This document shows, one piece after another, positions 25,735 to 36,118 of a stretch of 64,000 nucleotides of DNA. The DNA comes from JAKANT01 sp035502095 (GTDB lineage: Bacteria > Pseudomonadota > Gammaproteobacteria > Burkholderiales > Burkholderiaceae_F). The notes beneath the pieces were generated by a model that saw nothing but the letters and a program-made list of their open reading frames with translations, did not search any database and was not told where the DNA came from. Within the stretch, counting starts at the first letter, position 1, and each line of letters opens with the position of its first letter. The stretch spans positions 6,435 to 70,434 of the forward strand of contig DATJUX010000021.1 of NCBI GenBank assembly GCA_035502095.1. The letters run 5' to 3'. A program made the translations under genes and the position numbers.

Positions 25735-26565
25735 TTACTTCAAGACACGATGCGCGAGGGCCGGCAGGTCGCTGCGCATCTGGGCGATTATCTGGGTATC
25801 GACGGTACCGACCACAACCCCGGGCCCTTCGTCCTGCATCGCGACCACCTTGCCCCAGGGGTCGATCAGCATCGAGTGGCCGAACGTGGCGCGGCCGTTT
25901 TCGTGCCGGCCGCCTTGCGCGGAGGCGAGCACGAAGCAGAGATTTTCGATGGCCCGCGCGCGCAGCAACGTCTCCCAGTGGGCCCGGCCGGTGGTGGCCG
26001 TGAACGCTGCCGGCACCAGGATCAGGTCGATCGGGACCAGCGCGCGGTAAAGCTCGGGAAAACGCAGGTCGTAGCAGACCGACAGCCCGACCTTGATGCG
26101 CGGACCGCCGCCGGGCTGGAACTCGAACGAAGAAAGCTCGCGCCCGGGCACGATCGTGCGCGCCTCGTCGTACGACTCCTCGCCGCGCGAGAACGCAAAC
26201 AGGTGGATCTTGTCGTAGCGCGCCAGCCGTTTGCCCGCGGGGTCGTAGACGAGCACGCTGTTCTTCACCCGGTCCGGCTGCTGCGCCTCGAGCGGGATGG
26301 TTCCGCCGACCAGCCAGATGCCGTGGCGCGCGGCTTCGGCCGACAGGAACGACTGGATCGGTCCCGCGCCATCGATCTCGCGCGCTGCCACCTTGTCGCG
26401 GTCCGAGCGCCCCATGAGGCAGAAATACTCCGGCAGGACGACCAGACGCGCGCCCGCGCGTACGGCCCGGCCGATCAGTTCGCCCGCGTCGCGCAGGTTC
26501 GCGCCGATGTCGGCCTTCGAAACCATCTGCACGGCGGCGACGGTGACGGTGGTGGCGGTGCTCAC
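25735..26565 (-). CDS. Nitrilase-superfamily amidase (Nit1/omega-amidase type)
   Basis: 276-residue carbon-nitrogen hydrolase with the Glu-Lys-Cys triad: E46 in LVVLPEYFCLMG, K119 in ARYDKIHLFAF and C164 in GLSVCYDLRFPELYR. These flanking motifs are those of the Nit1/Nit2 branch, which repairs deaminated glutathione or hydrolyses omega-amides. It is cytoplasmic. Its ATG overlaps the yhdP stop by 4 bp, a linkage common in Betaproteobacteria. Confidence 0.92.
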   Translation of the reverse strand: MSTATTVTVAAVQMVSKADIGANLRDAGELIGRAVRAGARLVVLPEYFCLMGRSDRDKVAAREIDGAGPIQSFLSAEAARHGIWLVGGTIPLEAQQPDRVKNSVLVYDPAGKRLARYDKIHLFAFSRGEESYDEARTIVPGRELSSFEFQPGGGPRIKVGLSVCYDLRFPELYRALVPIDLILVPAAFTATTGRAHWETLLRARAIENLCFVLASAQGGRHENGRATFGHSMLIDPWGKVVAMQDEGPGVVVGTVDTQIIAQMRSDLPALAHRVLK

Positions 26566-29500
26566 TGCGCAGGGGTCGATTGGTTCAGGAGGGCACCGGC
26601 GCCGGCGCTGTTGCTGGCGGCCGGATGTTCGAGCCGCTTGACGGTGGGATCACGCCAGGATCCGGTGACGTCGTATTCGAAGGAGAAAGCCTTGGAGAGC
26701 GGATCGCGGAGGAGCAATTGCGCGACGAACGTACCGAGTCCGATTGCCGGATTGGCCAGAAGAGCATACACGAGCGATGCCGACGCCGCGTTGATCTCGG
26801 GGAGCACGAGCACGTGCAGGTTCTGCGTTTCGGCGCGCAGGTCGCTCGAGCCCTCGATCAGCACGGTGGCGTTGGCGCTGCGCATGTGGACGTCGCGCGT
26901 CGAGATCACTCCGGACGCGATGCTCGCGGTGGCGGTGATCGAGTCGAAGGCGAATCCCTCGGAAAACACGTCGCGGAAGTCGAGCGTTATGCGCCGCGGC
27001 AGCGACTGCAGCGATAGCACCCCGAGCAGCCGGCCCGCGCCGGCATCGGCCTTGAGGAACTGTCCCTTCGTCGAGGCGAGCTTGAGCGAGCCGGAAAGCG
27101 ACGGGTAATCGATGGAGAGCGGCGTGCCGCGCCAGCTGAGCTGGCCCTCGAGCGTGCCTTCGCCGCCGCGCAGCGCATCCGGAATGCCGAAACGGCCGAG
27201 CAGGCGGCCGGCGTCGTTGAATTCGACCGCGAGATCCAGTGCCATGGTGCGGCGCTCGGCATTGGGCTCGCGGTACCAGCGCCCGGTCGCGTGCATTCGC
27301 GCATCCGGATTCGAGATCTCGAGCTGCTGCAATTGCCACTGCGCTTGCTTGCCGGTCCCGGTGTTCTGCGCGATGAGCTCGAGACGCCCCAGCTTGTGCG
27401 ACCCGAGTTCGAAGCTGTCGACGGCGATGTCGAGCGCGGGGGCGTCGTCGGGGGGCTCCTCCAGCACCTCGGACACCTGCTCGCGGTTGCTGTCCGGGAT
27501 CAGGAGCCGGGTCAGGCGCGCGTTGATGCGGCCCGGGCTGTCCCCCTTGGGCATGCGCCAGGTGACCGAACCGGTGGCGTTGTCCGAAACCACGTTGGCA
27601 AGCCAGACGGTGTCGTCGCCCTCGGTCGTGCGCGTTGCGCCGAGGACGAGATTCGCAAGTGTCTTGCCGGAGTAGACCAGTTCGTCGATGCGCGCGCTTA
27701 CCAGGTCGGGCAGCGGGACGGCACCGGTGCCCGACGACCCGCTGCTGCGCGCCTCGCCTTGCCTGGAAAGCAGCGGCGTCCACCGGTCTACTTCCAGCCG
27801 CGGCACGTCGAGCATCACGCGCAGGCCGGTCTCCGGCACCGCTTCGACGTCCGCCGGCGTCCAGCGTCCGACGCGGACGAGGCCGCCGACCACCTGCGCC
27901 GGGCCGCCGCGCGGCGTCGAGCGCGCGAGTTGCATGGCGAACTTGTCGTTGATGAACAATCCCACGCGATCCGTCCTGGCGCCGGTGGACGTCTCGCCTT
28001 GCGGCTCGATCTCGAGGCGTGTCGGCCATTCTTCGGCGGTCGCCTTCTGCAGCGGCGCGGGCAGGTCGAGCGACCACCCGGCAAACCCGGTCTCGACGTG
28101 CAGCTCCGGCCGTCCGCCGCGCAGCGTCAGCGTGCCGGTGTAGCGCGTCGTCCCCTGCGCGCGATCGAGAATGCGATGCACCAGTTCGACGTCGACCAGC
28201 CGACGCAGCCCGGCGGGCGTTGCCGTGCCGTTGCCGTTGATGACGATCGGGCCGTCGGCCCGCATCCCGCCGTCGACATTGATCTGGCCGCCGAGGAACC
28301 CGGCGGTGATGTTGGAGAGCTTGAAGTTGGATTCGCTGAAGTCGATCCGCCCGGCCGCCGAATGGAACGTCGGCACGTCCGGGATGAGCGCGACGTCGCC
28401 GCCCGCCAGCGTGATCGTGCCGTTGACCCGCGTGGCATGCATGTCCTTGAGCGGCACGTCGAGCCGGATCTCCGTCCCGGCGTTGCCTTCGGCACGCGTG
28501 TCGGCCAGGAAATTGCCCAGCCAACCGCCGATCGGACTGGTCGCGACGAAACGCAGGACATCGGCCGCGGTGCCGTCCGCGCCGAGGCCGATCAGGAGAT
28601 GCGGATCCTGGGAAACAAGTTCGGGGACGCGCACTTCGATCCGCTCCAGCCGCGTGTCGAACACATGGGCGCGCTGGCCGATGAATTGCAGCTTGTTGCG
28701 CTCGACGCGCAGGTCGCCCTCGAGATTGGCGACCGTCGGCCACCGCGTCTTCGGCGCGGGCTCATCGGGCGCGAGCAGGCGCGGGGAGAGGTAGTCCAGG
28801 GCGACGTCGCGCAGGTGCGCCTGCACGAGAAAGTCGCCCGATCCGTTGGCGAACGGGAAATCCAGCAGGTCGCCGCGCAGTCGAACCGATGCGTCGACGG
28901 CTTCGCCCTCGGTGAACGCGGTGCGCAACCACGCACGCACGCCCGGACCGAGCACCAGCGGGGCGTAAAGATGGCCGCTGGCTGCCGCCAGACGCGTGAC
29001 GCGCGCGGTGATGTCGAGCGCACCCGGACCCTTGCCCGTGCCGTGATAAGAGCCGCTGCCCGTGAGTTCGAGATCGGCGTTCGAAAGCAGCACCGAATCG
29101 ACGTGCAACTCGAGGTTCGGCTCCGTCACCCACCCCGCTGCGGCCTTCACACGGCCGGGAGCGAGGCGCGCGGGCTCGAACACGCCGGGAAATTCGAGCA
29201 CGGCGTCTTCGGCGTCGACGCTGACCTTGCCGCCCGCCTCGGTCGCAGTGAGGGACCCGCTGAGGTTCTCGAACCCGGGCAGGCCCGGCCGTGGCAGTCC
29301 GGTGCGCGTGGTGAGCGGATCCGCGTCGCGTCCCCGCGAGCCCAACTCCGCGAACCGGGTCGCGATGCTGTAGCGCAGCGGGGCATTCGGCGCCCGCTGC
29401 CAGGTCACTTCCAGGTCCGAAAGTTCGCCGTGCAACTCGCGCGCCGCGAGTTCGTCCTGGATGGCGGGCAGGACCGGCACGTGGCGGGCCAGGCGCAAGA

Positions 29501-30803
29501 TCGCTTCGATGCGGATGCGGCTCGCGGTGAATTCGCCGCGACTCGGGGCGGCGGCGTCCGGCGCGCCCAGGTCGAACACGCCGCCGAACGGCGCGCCGCG
29601 CAGCTTCAGGTCCGTCTCGGGAAGCACGAGACCATCGGTGCCGACGATGCTGAACTTGCTGAACGTCAGCTCGCGCCCGCCTTGCCACGCGCCGGTGAGC
29701 GGAAGCTGCACGAATCGACCCTGGATGCCGGCGAGCCGCAGCGGCTCGTAGTCGCGCGCCAGCTGGACGTCGACGTCGGTCAGCGCCACGTCGGCCGTGA
29801 TCCGCTGCACGTGCATCGGGTCGAACTGCAGCCATGCGCGCATGGCGCCCTGGGCATGGTGCAGATCGATCGACGAAGAGGGCAGGTGAAGCATCGCGAC
29901 AAGGCGCGCGATGTCGGCGTAATCGGCCTGCGCGAAGATGCGGCCCGTCCAGCGCCTGTAATCGGAGATCCGTTCGAGCGTCGGGTGGCGGAACTCCATG
30001 CGCATCTCGAGCGTGCCGGCGAGATCGGACGGTGCACGCGCGCGCAAGGCCAGCCGATGGGTGAGCAGGCCGTGGCGGTATTCGATCTCGCCGTCCTCGA
30101 TGTCGAGCACGGCCGGACCGTTTGGCCCCGCCTGCGTCTCGTCGACATAATGCAGCCGCATGTCGCGGATGGCGATGCGCTGCTGCGCAAGCACCCAGTC
30201 GAGCAGCCCGCCGTTCGGCGCGGGCGCATCGGGCTCGAGCACGAAGCCGGCGACGGCGAACTTGTTGCCGGGCAGGCGGCGGACCTCCAGCTCGGGCGTC
30301 CGGATCACGAGCGCGGTGAAGCGCGGTTCCCAGGTCGCGACGCTGGTCCACGAGAGCGTGGCCTCGAGCTGCGGCAACTCGAGCGCGACGTTGTCCGCGG
30401 CGTCGTACACGCGCAGGTTCGTGAGCCTGAGGTGCGGGTGGATGCCGCGCCACCCGGTTTCGATCTGATCGACCGCCACCTTGGTGCCGAGGATCCGGCT
30501 CGCAGCGGCCTCGATGCGGGGCCGGTACGAGTCGATGTGCGGCATCAACCAGTAACGCGTGCCGAGATATAGAAACCCGAACAGAAAATAGGCGATCAGC
30601 ACCAGCAGGCCGATCGCCTTGCACATCCAAGCGAGCACGGCGACCGTGTGGTGTCCGAAGTGGCGCCGGGCAGTGCGCTCGGCCGCATCCTTGGCCCGCT
30701 CGACGGCGTCTTCGACCACCGCCTCGACGCGATCGAACGCGCCGGATGCGCCGCCATGCGAGGCACCGGGAGGCGGCGAGGATTGAGAGTCGTCGGGTGC
30801 CAC
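26562..30803 (-). CDS. yhdP: YhdP-family AsmA-like envelope protein
   Basis: About 1413-residue TIGR02099/YhdP protein: one N-terminal membrane helix (AIGLLVLIAYFLFGFLYLG) followed by a very long periplasmic beta-groove ending in an AsmA-like C-terminal region. YhdP, TamB and YdbH are thought to move phospholipids to the outer membrane. The start is uncertain. The GTG at 30803 includes a Glu/Arg-rich amphipathic segment before the helix (VEDAVERAKDAAERTARRHF) with coding-like codon use; the ATG at 30626 (MCKAIGLL) would give 1354 residues. Neither has a good Shine-Dalgarno. It is divergent from glnE across 286 bp and coupled to the downstream amidase gene. Confidence 0.88.
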   Translation of the reverse strand: MAPDDSQSSPPPGASHGGASGAFDRVEAVVEDAVERAKDAAERTARRHFGHHTVAVLAWMCKAIGLLVLIAYFLFGFLYLGTRYWLMPHIDSYRPRIEAAASRILGTKVAVDQIETGWRGIHPHLRLTNLRVYDAADNVALELPQLEATLSWTSVATWEPRFTALVIRTPELEVRRLPGNKFAVAGFVLEPDAPAPNGGLLDWVLAQQRIAIRDMRLHYVDETQAGPNGPAVLDIEDGEIEYRHGLLTHRLALRARAPSDLAGTLEMRMEFRHPTLERISDYRRWTGRIFAQADYADIARLVAMLHLPSSSIDLHHAQGAMRAWLQFDPMHVQRITADVALTDVDVQLARDYEPLRLAGIQGRFVQLPLTGAWQGGRELTFSKFSIVGTDGLVLPETDLKLRGAPFGGVFDLGAPDAAAPSRGEFTASRIRIEAILRLARHVPVLPAIQDELAARELHGELSDLEVTWQRAPNAPLRYSIATRFAELGSRGRDADPLTTRTGLPRPGLPGFENLSGSLTATEAGGKVSVDAEDAVLEFPGVFEPARLAPGRVKAAAGWVTEPNLELHVDSVLLSNADLELTGSGSYHGTGKGPGALDITARVTRLAAASGHLYAPLVLGPGVRAWLRTAFTEGEAVDASVRLRGDLLDFPFANGSGDFLVQAHLRDVALDYLSPRLLAPDEPAPKTRWPTVANLEGDLRVERNKLQFIGQRAHVFDTRLERIEVRVPELVSQDPHLLIGLGADGTAADVLRFVATSPIGGWLGNFLADTRAEGNAGTEIRLDVPLKDMHATRVNGTITLAGGDVALIPDVPTFHSAAGRIDFSESNFKLSNITAGFLGGQINVDGGMRADGPIVINGNGTATPAGLRRLVDVELVHRILDRAQGTTRYTGTLTLRGGRPELHVETGFAGWSLDLPAPLQKATAEEWPTRLEIEPQGETSTGARTDRVGLFINDKFAMQLARSTPRGGPAQVVGGLVRVGRWTPADVEAVPETGLRVMLDVPRLEVDRWTPLLSRQGEARSSGSSGTGAVPLPDLVSARIDELVYSGKTLANLVLGATRTTEGDDTVWLANVVSDNATGSVTWRMPKGDSPGRINARLTRLLIPDSNREQVSEVLEEPPDDAPALDIAVDSFELGSHKLGRLELIAQNTGTGKQAQWQLQQLEISNPDARMHATGRWYREPNAERRTMALDLAVEFNDAGRLLGRFGIPDALRGGEGTLEGQLSWRGTPLSIDYPSLSGSLKLASTKGQFLKADAGAGRLLGVLSLQSLPRRITLDFRDVFSEGFAFDSITATASIASGVISTRDVHMRSANATVLIEGSSDLRAETQNLHVLVLPEINAASASLVYALLANPAIGLGTFVAQLLLRDPLSKAFSFEYDVTGSWRDPTVKRLEHPAASNSAGAGALLNQSTPAQ

Positions 30804-31089
30804 GTTGAACTGAACTAAACGCGCGTCGGCCAGGTGCGCATGCACAGCGCCGAGACCACCATAGGCCGGGCCTCGCACGATGCCCGTGCACGCCACCCGG
30901 AGGAGCCCGGGCAGGCTATCACAGCGACGCCCGTCGCAACGTGTTCCGTGAGCCCCTGGATCGGCATTGGCCCGACGCCGCCGCCCCGCGCCGATCGCGT
31001 TACCGGCAACACTGCGTGTGCGACCATCCGCCGAGGCCTGGAGTTGGGCAGCAAAATGGCGCCCGCGTTCCCCACCCCAACGACGCACG

Positions 31090-33915
31090 ATGGCAACGCT
31101 GCTTGCGGATTCTCCTTTCGTCGACCGGGCACTCGGTGCCGAACTCGGCCCGGGCGCGGACGCGGCGGCAAAACAGGAGCGCCTGCGCGAGTGCGCGGCA
31201 GCGCCCTGGACGGCGCAGCGCCTGGCCGCCGAACTCGACCAGCTGCTCGGCGCGACCGGCGCGGAGCCGACCGCCGAGGCTCTCGCGGCTTGCCTGCGCC
31301 GCCTGCGCCGGCGCGTGCTGCTCGGAGTGATCGCGCGCGACGTCGGCGGGGTTGCGCCGCTCTCCGAAGTCGTCGGCTCGATGACGGCACTGGCCGAGCT
31401 CGCAGTGCAGCGCGCGTTGCGCGTGCTCGGGCCAGAGCTGGCGCGTTCGTTCGGCGTGCCCGCGTCCGCCGCGGGAGCGCCGCAGGACCTGCTGGTCGTC
31501 GCGATGGGCAAGGCGGGCGGCGGCGAGCTCAACGTCTCGTCCGATCTCGACCTCGTGTTCGCCTATGACGCGGAGGGCGAAACGCGTGCGGCCGGGGAGT
31601 TCACCGAAGCGCAGCGCGCGCTTTCCAACCAGGAGTTCTTCGAGCGGCTGGGGAAGCGCCTGATCGGCGCGTTGTCGGACGTCGATGCGAACGGCTTCGT
31701 GTTCCGCATCGACATGCGATTGCGTCCGAACGGCGACTCCGGCCCGCTGGTCGTATCCAACGACATGCTCGAGGAGTACCTGATCCGCCAGGGGCGCGAG
31801 TGGGAGCGCTTCGCCTGGCTCAAGGGCCGCGTGATCTCGGCGCCGGTGTTCGCCGATGCCGAAGGCTTTGTTTCGCAGCGACGCTCGTTCGAGTCCATCG
31901 TGCAGCCCTTCGTCTTCCGCAAGTACCTGGACTTCGGTGCGATCGCGGCGCTGCGCGACCTGCACGCGCTGATCCGGGCCGAAACCGGCCGCAAGACCGC
32001 GCGCCGCGCCCGCGGCCACGACAACCACGAGGACAACGTCAAGCTGGGCCGGGGCGGCATCCGCGAGATCGAGTTCATCGCGCAGAGCTTCCAGATCGTG
32101 CGCGGCGGCCGCGACGCGCGCCTGCGCGACCGCTCGACCCTGCGCACGCTCGCGCTGCTGGGCATGCTCGGCCTGCTCGCACCCGACGTGTGCGACCGTC
32201 TCGCGCTTGCCTACGAATTCCTGCGCCGTCTCGAGCACGCGTTGCAGTATGTCGACGACGCGCAGACGCATCTGGTGCCGGACGACGCGGCCGGCCGCGA
32301 ACGCATCGCGCGCCTCCTGCGCCTGCCGTCTGCGGCCGAGCTGATGGAGCGCTTCGGCCAGACGCGCGACTTCGTCGCCGCCACGTTCGATGCGGTCTTC
32401 GCGCGCGCGGGCCGCACCGCCGGCGACGCGGAGGCGCCGCTCACCGGCGAGGCGGCCGCGCAGCGCCTCGCGCTGCTCGGCTACCGGGAACCCGCCGAGT
32501 CGAGTGCTCTCATCGACACGCTGCTCGGCTCAAGGCGGGTGGTCGCGAGCGAAACCTCGCGCCGGGCGGTCGAGCGGCTCCTTGCGCGGGCCCTCGAGCC
32601 GATCGTCGACGCCGCGACCGCCGCGGTGCCGCCGCTCGCGCCGGACGAGTTGCTCACGCGTTTCGTGCGCCTGCTCGACGTGGTCGCGGGCCGTACCACC
32701 TACCTGGCGCTGCTCGCCCAGTATCCGCAGGCGTTCGCGCGCGTGCTGCGCCTGCTGGCGGCGAGCCGCTGGGCCACCGACTACCTGGTACGGCATCCGA
32801 TCCTGCTGGACGAACTGCTGGACGATCGCCTCACCGACCTCGACAACGCGACGCCGGTGGACTGGTCAGCGTGGCGCGCCGACGCTGAGCATCACCTGGC
32901 GGAACTGCACGACGACGCCGAGCGCGCGATGAACGTGATGCGCGACGCGCACCATGCGCAGGTGTTCCGCCTGCTCGTCGCCGACCTCGACGGACGGCTT
33001 TCGGTCGAGCGCCTGGCCGATCACCTCTCGGCGCTCGCCGACACCGTGCTCGATATCGTCCTGCGCCACGTCTGGGCCGGCTTCGCGCGCAGACACTGCG
33101 CGGACCCGCACTTCGCAGTGATCGCCTACGGCAAGCTGGGCGGCAAGGAGCTGGGCTATGCCTCGGACCTCGACCTCATCTTCCTGTTCGACGATGCGCA
33201 CGCGGACGCCGCGGAGGTCTACGCGTTGTTTGCGCGCCGGCTCGTCAACTGGCTGACCGTGCGCACGTCGAGCGGCACCCTGTTCGAGATCGACCTGCGG
33301 CTGCGTCCCAACGGCAACGCCGGTCTGCTGGTTTCTTCGCGCGATGCCTTCGAGCGCTATCAACGCAACGAAGACAGACAGGGCGCCTGGACCTGGGAGC
33401 ACCAGGCGCTTACGCGGGCGCGTTTCTGCGCCGGAGAACGCGAGCTCGGCAAGCGCTTCGAGAGCCTGCGCGGCGAGGTGCTGGCACGTCCGCGCGACGC
33501 ACGCGCGCTGCGCGACGACGTGCTCGCGATGCGTCGTCGCATGCAGGAGGGCCACCCCAACCGCACGCGCCAGTTCGACCTGAAGCACGATCCGGGCGGA
33601 ATGGTCGACATCGAGTTCATCGTGCAGTACCTGGTGCTCGCGCATGCGCACGCGCACCCGCAACTGCTCGGCAACCTCGGCAACATCGCGCTCCTGCGCA
33701 TCGCCGGCGAACTCGGACTGATCGACGCGGCGCTCGCGCGTTCGGTCGGCGACGCGTATCGCGGCTACCGGCGCCTGCAACACGGCCTGCGCCTGAACGC
33801 GCAGGCCGAAGAATCCGCGGCCGCGCGCGTCGAGCCCGAGCGCGTGCGCACCGAATCGCAGACCGTGCGCGCCTTGTGGGATGCGGTGCTCGGCGCCGGC
33901 TCGACCGGTCCCTGA
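31090..33915 (+). CDS. glnE: Glutamine synthetase adenylyltransferase/deadenylylase
   Basis: 941-residue bifunctional GlnE, which adds and removes AMP on glutamine synthetase under control of PII protein. Two nucleotidyltransferase domains are seen: MGKAGGGELNVSSDLDLVF near residues 140-160 and YGKLGGKELGYASDLDLIF near 678-695. Each is followed by an RLRPNG box (FRIDMRLRPNGDSGPL and FEIDLRLRPNGNAGLL) and the GGIREIEFIAQ or GGMVDIEFIVQ segment. The length matches E. coli GlnE. The ATG at 31090 begins MATLLADSPFVDRALG. Its stop abuts the convergent MFS gene with no gap. Confidence 0.97.
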   Translation: MATLLADSPFVDRALGAELGPGADAAAKQERLRECAAAPWTAQRLAAELDQLLGATGAEPTAEALAACLRRLRRRVLLGVIARDVGGVAPLSEVVGSMTALAELAVQRALRVLGPELARSFGVPASAAGAPQDLLVVAMGKAGGGELNVSSDLDLVFAYDAEGETRAAGEFTEAQRALSNQEFFERLGKRLIGALSDVDANGFVFRIDMRLRPNGDSGPLVVSNDMLEEYLIRQGREWERFAWLKGRVISAPVFADAEGFVSQRRSFESIVQPFVFRKYLDFGAIAALRDLHALIRAETGRKTARRARGHDNHEDNVKLGRGGIREIEFIAQSFQIVRGGRDARLRDRSTLRTLALLGMLGLLAPDVCDRLALAYEFLRRLEHALQYVDDAQTHLVPDDAAGRERIARLLRLPSAAELMERFGQTRDFVAATFDAVFARAGRTAGDAEAPLTGEAAAQRLALLGYREPAESSALIDTLLGSRRVVASETSRRAVERLLARALEPIVDAATAAVPPLAPDELLTRFVRLLDVVAGRTTYLALLAQYPQAFARVLRLLAASRWATDYLVRHPILLDELLDDRLTDLDNATPVDWSAWRADAEHHLAELHDDAERAMNVMRDAHHAQVFRLLVADLDGRLSVERLADHLSALADTVLDIVLRHVWAGFARRHCADPHFAVIAYGKLGGKELGYASDLDLIFLFDDAHADAAEVYALFARRLVNWLTVRTSSGTLFEIDLRLRPNGNAGLLVSSRDAFERYQRNEDRQGAWTWEHQALTRARFCAGERELGKRFESLRGEVLARPRDARALRDDVLAMRRRMQEGHPNRTRQFDLKHDPGGMVDIEFIVQYLVLAHAHAHPQLLGNLGNIALLRIAGELGLIDAALARSVGDAYRGYRRLQHGLRLNAQAEESAAARVEPERVRTESQTVRALWDAVLGAGSTGP

Positions 33916-35109
33916 TCACGCCGCGGCGGCGCGGCGCTGCGCCAGCAGCCAGAGTGTCGCCAGGGCGGCGCACGCCACGAACGGTGCCGAGTACAGATTG
34001 AGGTCGTGCCAGCCGTTGGCCGACAGCAGCGCGCCCGATGCCGCCGACGAAGTGATCATCGTCAGGAACACGGCCAGGTCGTTCACGCCCTGCACCTTGT
34101 GCTTCTCCGCCGCCGTATAGGTCGTCGTGAGCAGCGCCGTCGCGCTCGTGAACATGAAGTTCCAGCCGAGGCCGAGCGTGCTCAGTGCAGCCCAGAAGTG
34201 CAGGTACGACACGCCGTCGTGCGCAAAGGCGACGGCGGCGCCCATCAAGAGGCAGCCGGCAAGGATCACCCGCGGCGCGCCGAAGCGCCGTACCAGGCTG
34301 CCGCTGAAGAAGCCGGGCGCGAACATCGCCACGACGTGCCACTTGATCACGTCGGCCGCCTCCGGGTAGCCGAAGCCGCACACCTTCATCGCCAGCGGCG
34401 TAGCCGTCATGAGCAGGTTCATCGCGCCGTAACTGATGGCGGCCGCGAGCACCGCGACCACGAACGCGGGCTGCGCTGCGATCTCGCGCAGGGAACGCGC
34501 CGTACCCGCCGCGGCTGCTCTGGGCGCGGGAATGCTCAGGCGCGAAGCGATCAGCAGAGCGAGCATGGCGGTCGCGGCGAGGGCCGCGTAAGAACCGGAA
34601 AAGACGACCGGCAATGCCGCGCGGGTCAGCTTCGACAACTCGGGTCCGATCACGCCGCCCGCGATGCCGCCTGCCAGGACCCATGAAATCGCGCGCTCCT
34701 TCAGCGACGCGTCGTACGCCTCGGCGACATCGGCCGCGGCGAAGCGCAGGTACTGGCCGAATGCGTTGTAGAACCCGACGATGAACGTGCCGCTGCACAA
34801 GAGGATGAAGCTGCCTCTGTGCACGGCTGCGGCGGCGATCAGGGTGCCGATGATCGCGCACACGGCGCCGGTCGTGAATCCGGCGCGCCGGCCGAAGCGG
34901 CCCATCGCCAGCGAGGCCGGCACGGTCATCAGGGCGGAACCGATGATGTAGGTGGTCACCGGCAACGTCGCCCAAAGCGGGCTCGGCGCCAGCGCGAGAC
35001 CGGCGAGCCCGTTGACGGTGATGAGCGTGACCGAGTTGATGTAGAGCAGCGCCTGGCAGATGACGAGAAGGCGGATCTGGCGGCGTGCGCGCGGCGGGTC
35101 CGAAGTCAC
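33916..35109 (-). CDS. MFS transporter
   Basis: 397-residue major facilitator superfamily protein with about 12 membrane segments, beginning RRQIRLLVICQALLYINSVTL. The MFS-type loop between helices 2 and 3 is present as ASLAMGRFGRRAGF, and a second-half repeat appears near GSLVRRFGAPRVILAG. The substrate is unknown. It is divergent from ilvE across 86 bp and convergent with glnE, whose stop codon is the adjacent base. Confidence 0.88.
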   Translation of the reverse strand: MTSDPPRARRQIRLLVICQALLYINSVTLITVNGLAGLALAPSPLWATLPVTTYIIGSALMTVPASLAMGRFGRRAGFTTGAVCAIIGTLIAAAAVHRGSFILLCSGTFIVGFYNAFGQYLRFAAADVAEAYDASLKERAISWVLAGGIAGGVIGPELSKLTRAALPVVFSGSYAALAATAMLALLIASRLSIPAPRAAAAGTARSLREIAAQPAFVVAVLAAAISYGAMNLLMTATPLAMKVCGFGYPEAADVIKWHVVAMFAPGFFSGSLVRRFGAPRVILAGCLLMGAAVAFAHDGVSYLHFWAALSTLGLGWNFMFTSATALLTTTYTAAEKHKVQGVNDLAVFLTMITSSAASGALLSANGWHDLNLYSAPFVACAALATLWLLAQRRAAAA

Positions 35110-35195
35110 GGCCGGATTCTAAGGTCGCATGCGCGAATCCCGCGCGAAATCGCGCCTGCCGCGGCTAGAATCGTCGCCTCGATGAGGAGATGAAG

Positions 35196-36116
35196 ATGTC
35201 GATGGCCGATCGCGACGGATGGATCTGGTACGACGGCAAGCTGGTGGCATGGCGCGACGCGACGACGCACGTGCTGACCCACTCGCTGCATTACGGGCTC
35301 GCCGTGTTCGAGGGCGTGCGCGCGTACAAGACGGTCGACGGAACCGCGATCTTTCGCTTGCGCGAGCACACCGAGCGGCTGTTCAACTCGGCCAAGATCT
35401 TCATGATGGATATCCCGTTCAGCCCGGAGCAGATCGCCGAGGCGCAGCGCGAGACGGTGCGCGCCAACAAGCTCGACTCCTGCTATCTGCGTCCGCTCGT
35501 GTTCTACGGGTCGGAGAAGATGGGCGTGAGTCCGAAGGGCGCCAAGGTGCACGTCGCGATCGCCGCCTGGCCATGGGGCGCCTACCTCGGCGAAGAGGGC
35601 TTGCAGAAGGGCATCCGCGTCAAGACATCGTCGTACGCGCGCCACCACATCAACGTCTCGATGGTGCGTTCGAAGACGGCGGGGCATTATGTGAACTCGA
35701 TCCTGGCCAACCTCGAAGCCACGCGCGACGGCTACGACGAGGCGCTGCTGCTCGACACGAACGGCTTCGTCGCCGAAGGCGCGGGCGAGAATCTTTTCAT
35801 CGTCCGCGGCGGCAACGTGTTCGAGCCCGAGATGGTCTCGGGACTGGTCGGGATCACGCGCGCGAGCGTCATCGAGCTCGTGCGCGAGCTCGGACTGGAA
35901 GTGCGGCCGATGCCGATGACGCGCGACGACGTGTATCTCGCCGACGAGGCGTTTTTCACCGGCACGGCGGCCGAGGTGACGCCGATCCGCGAGCTCGACG
36001 GGCGGCCGATCGGGCGCGGATCGCGCGGACCGGTGACCGAGAAGATCCAGGCGTTGTTCTTCGACGTGGTCAACGGCCGCTCGGCGAAATACAAGCACTG
36101 GCTGACGAAGGTGTGA
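35196..36116 (+). CDS. ilvE: Branched-chain-amino-acid aminotransferase
   Basis: 306-residue class IV PLP aminotransferase that interconverts Val, Leu and Ile with their 2-oxo acids. The pyridoxal Lys is K160 in MVRSKTAGHYVNSILAN, the same number as in E. coli. Other blocks are HSLHYGLAVFEGVRAYK, GFVAEGAGENLFIVRGG and DEAFFTGTAAEVTPIRELDG. The ATG at 35196 is preferred because GAGGAG lies six bases before it; the in-frame ATG at 35190 would abut this site. The next gene starts 2 bp after its stop. Confidence 0.96.
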   Translation: MSMADRDGWIWYDGKLVAWRDATTHVLTHSLHYGLAVFEGVRAYKTVDGTAIFRLREHTERLFNSAKIFMMDIPFSPEQIAEAQRETVRANKLDSCYLRPLVFYGSEKMGVSPKGAKVHVAIAAWPWGAYLGEEGLQKGIRVKTSSYARHHINVSMVRSKTAGHYVNSILANLEATRDGYDEALLLDTNGFVAEGAGENLFIVRGGNVFEPEMVSGLVGITRASVIELVRELGLEVRPMPMTRDDVYLADEAFFTGTAAEVTPIRELDGRPIGRGSRGPVTEKIQALFFDVVNGRSAKYKHWLTKV

Positions 36117-36118
36117 CG

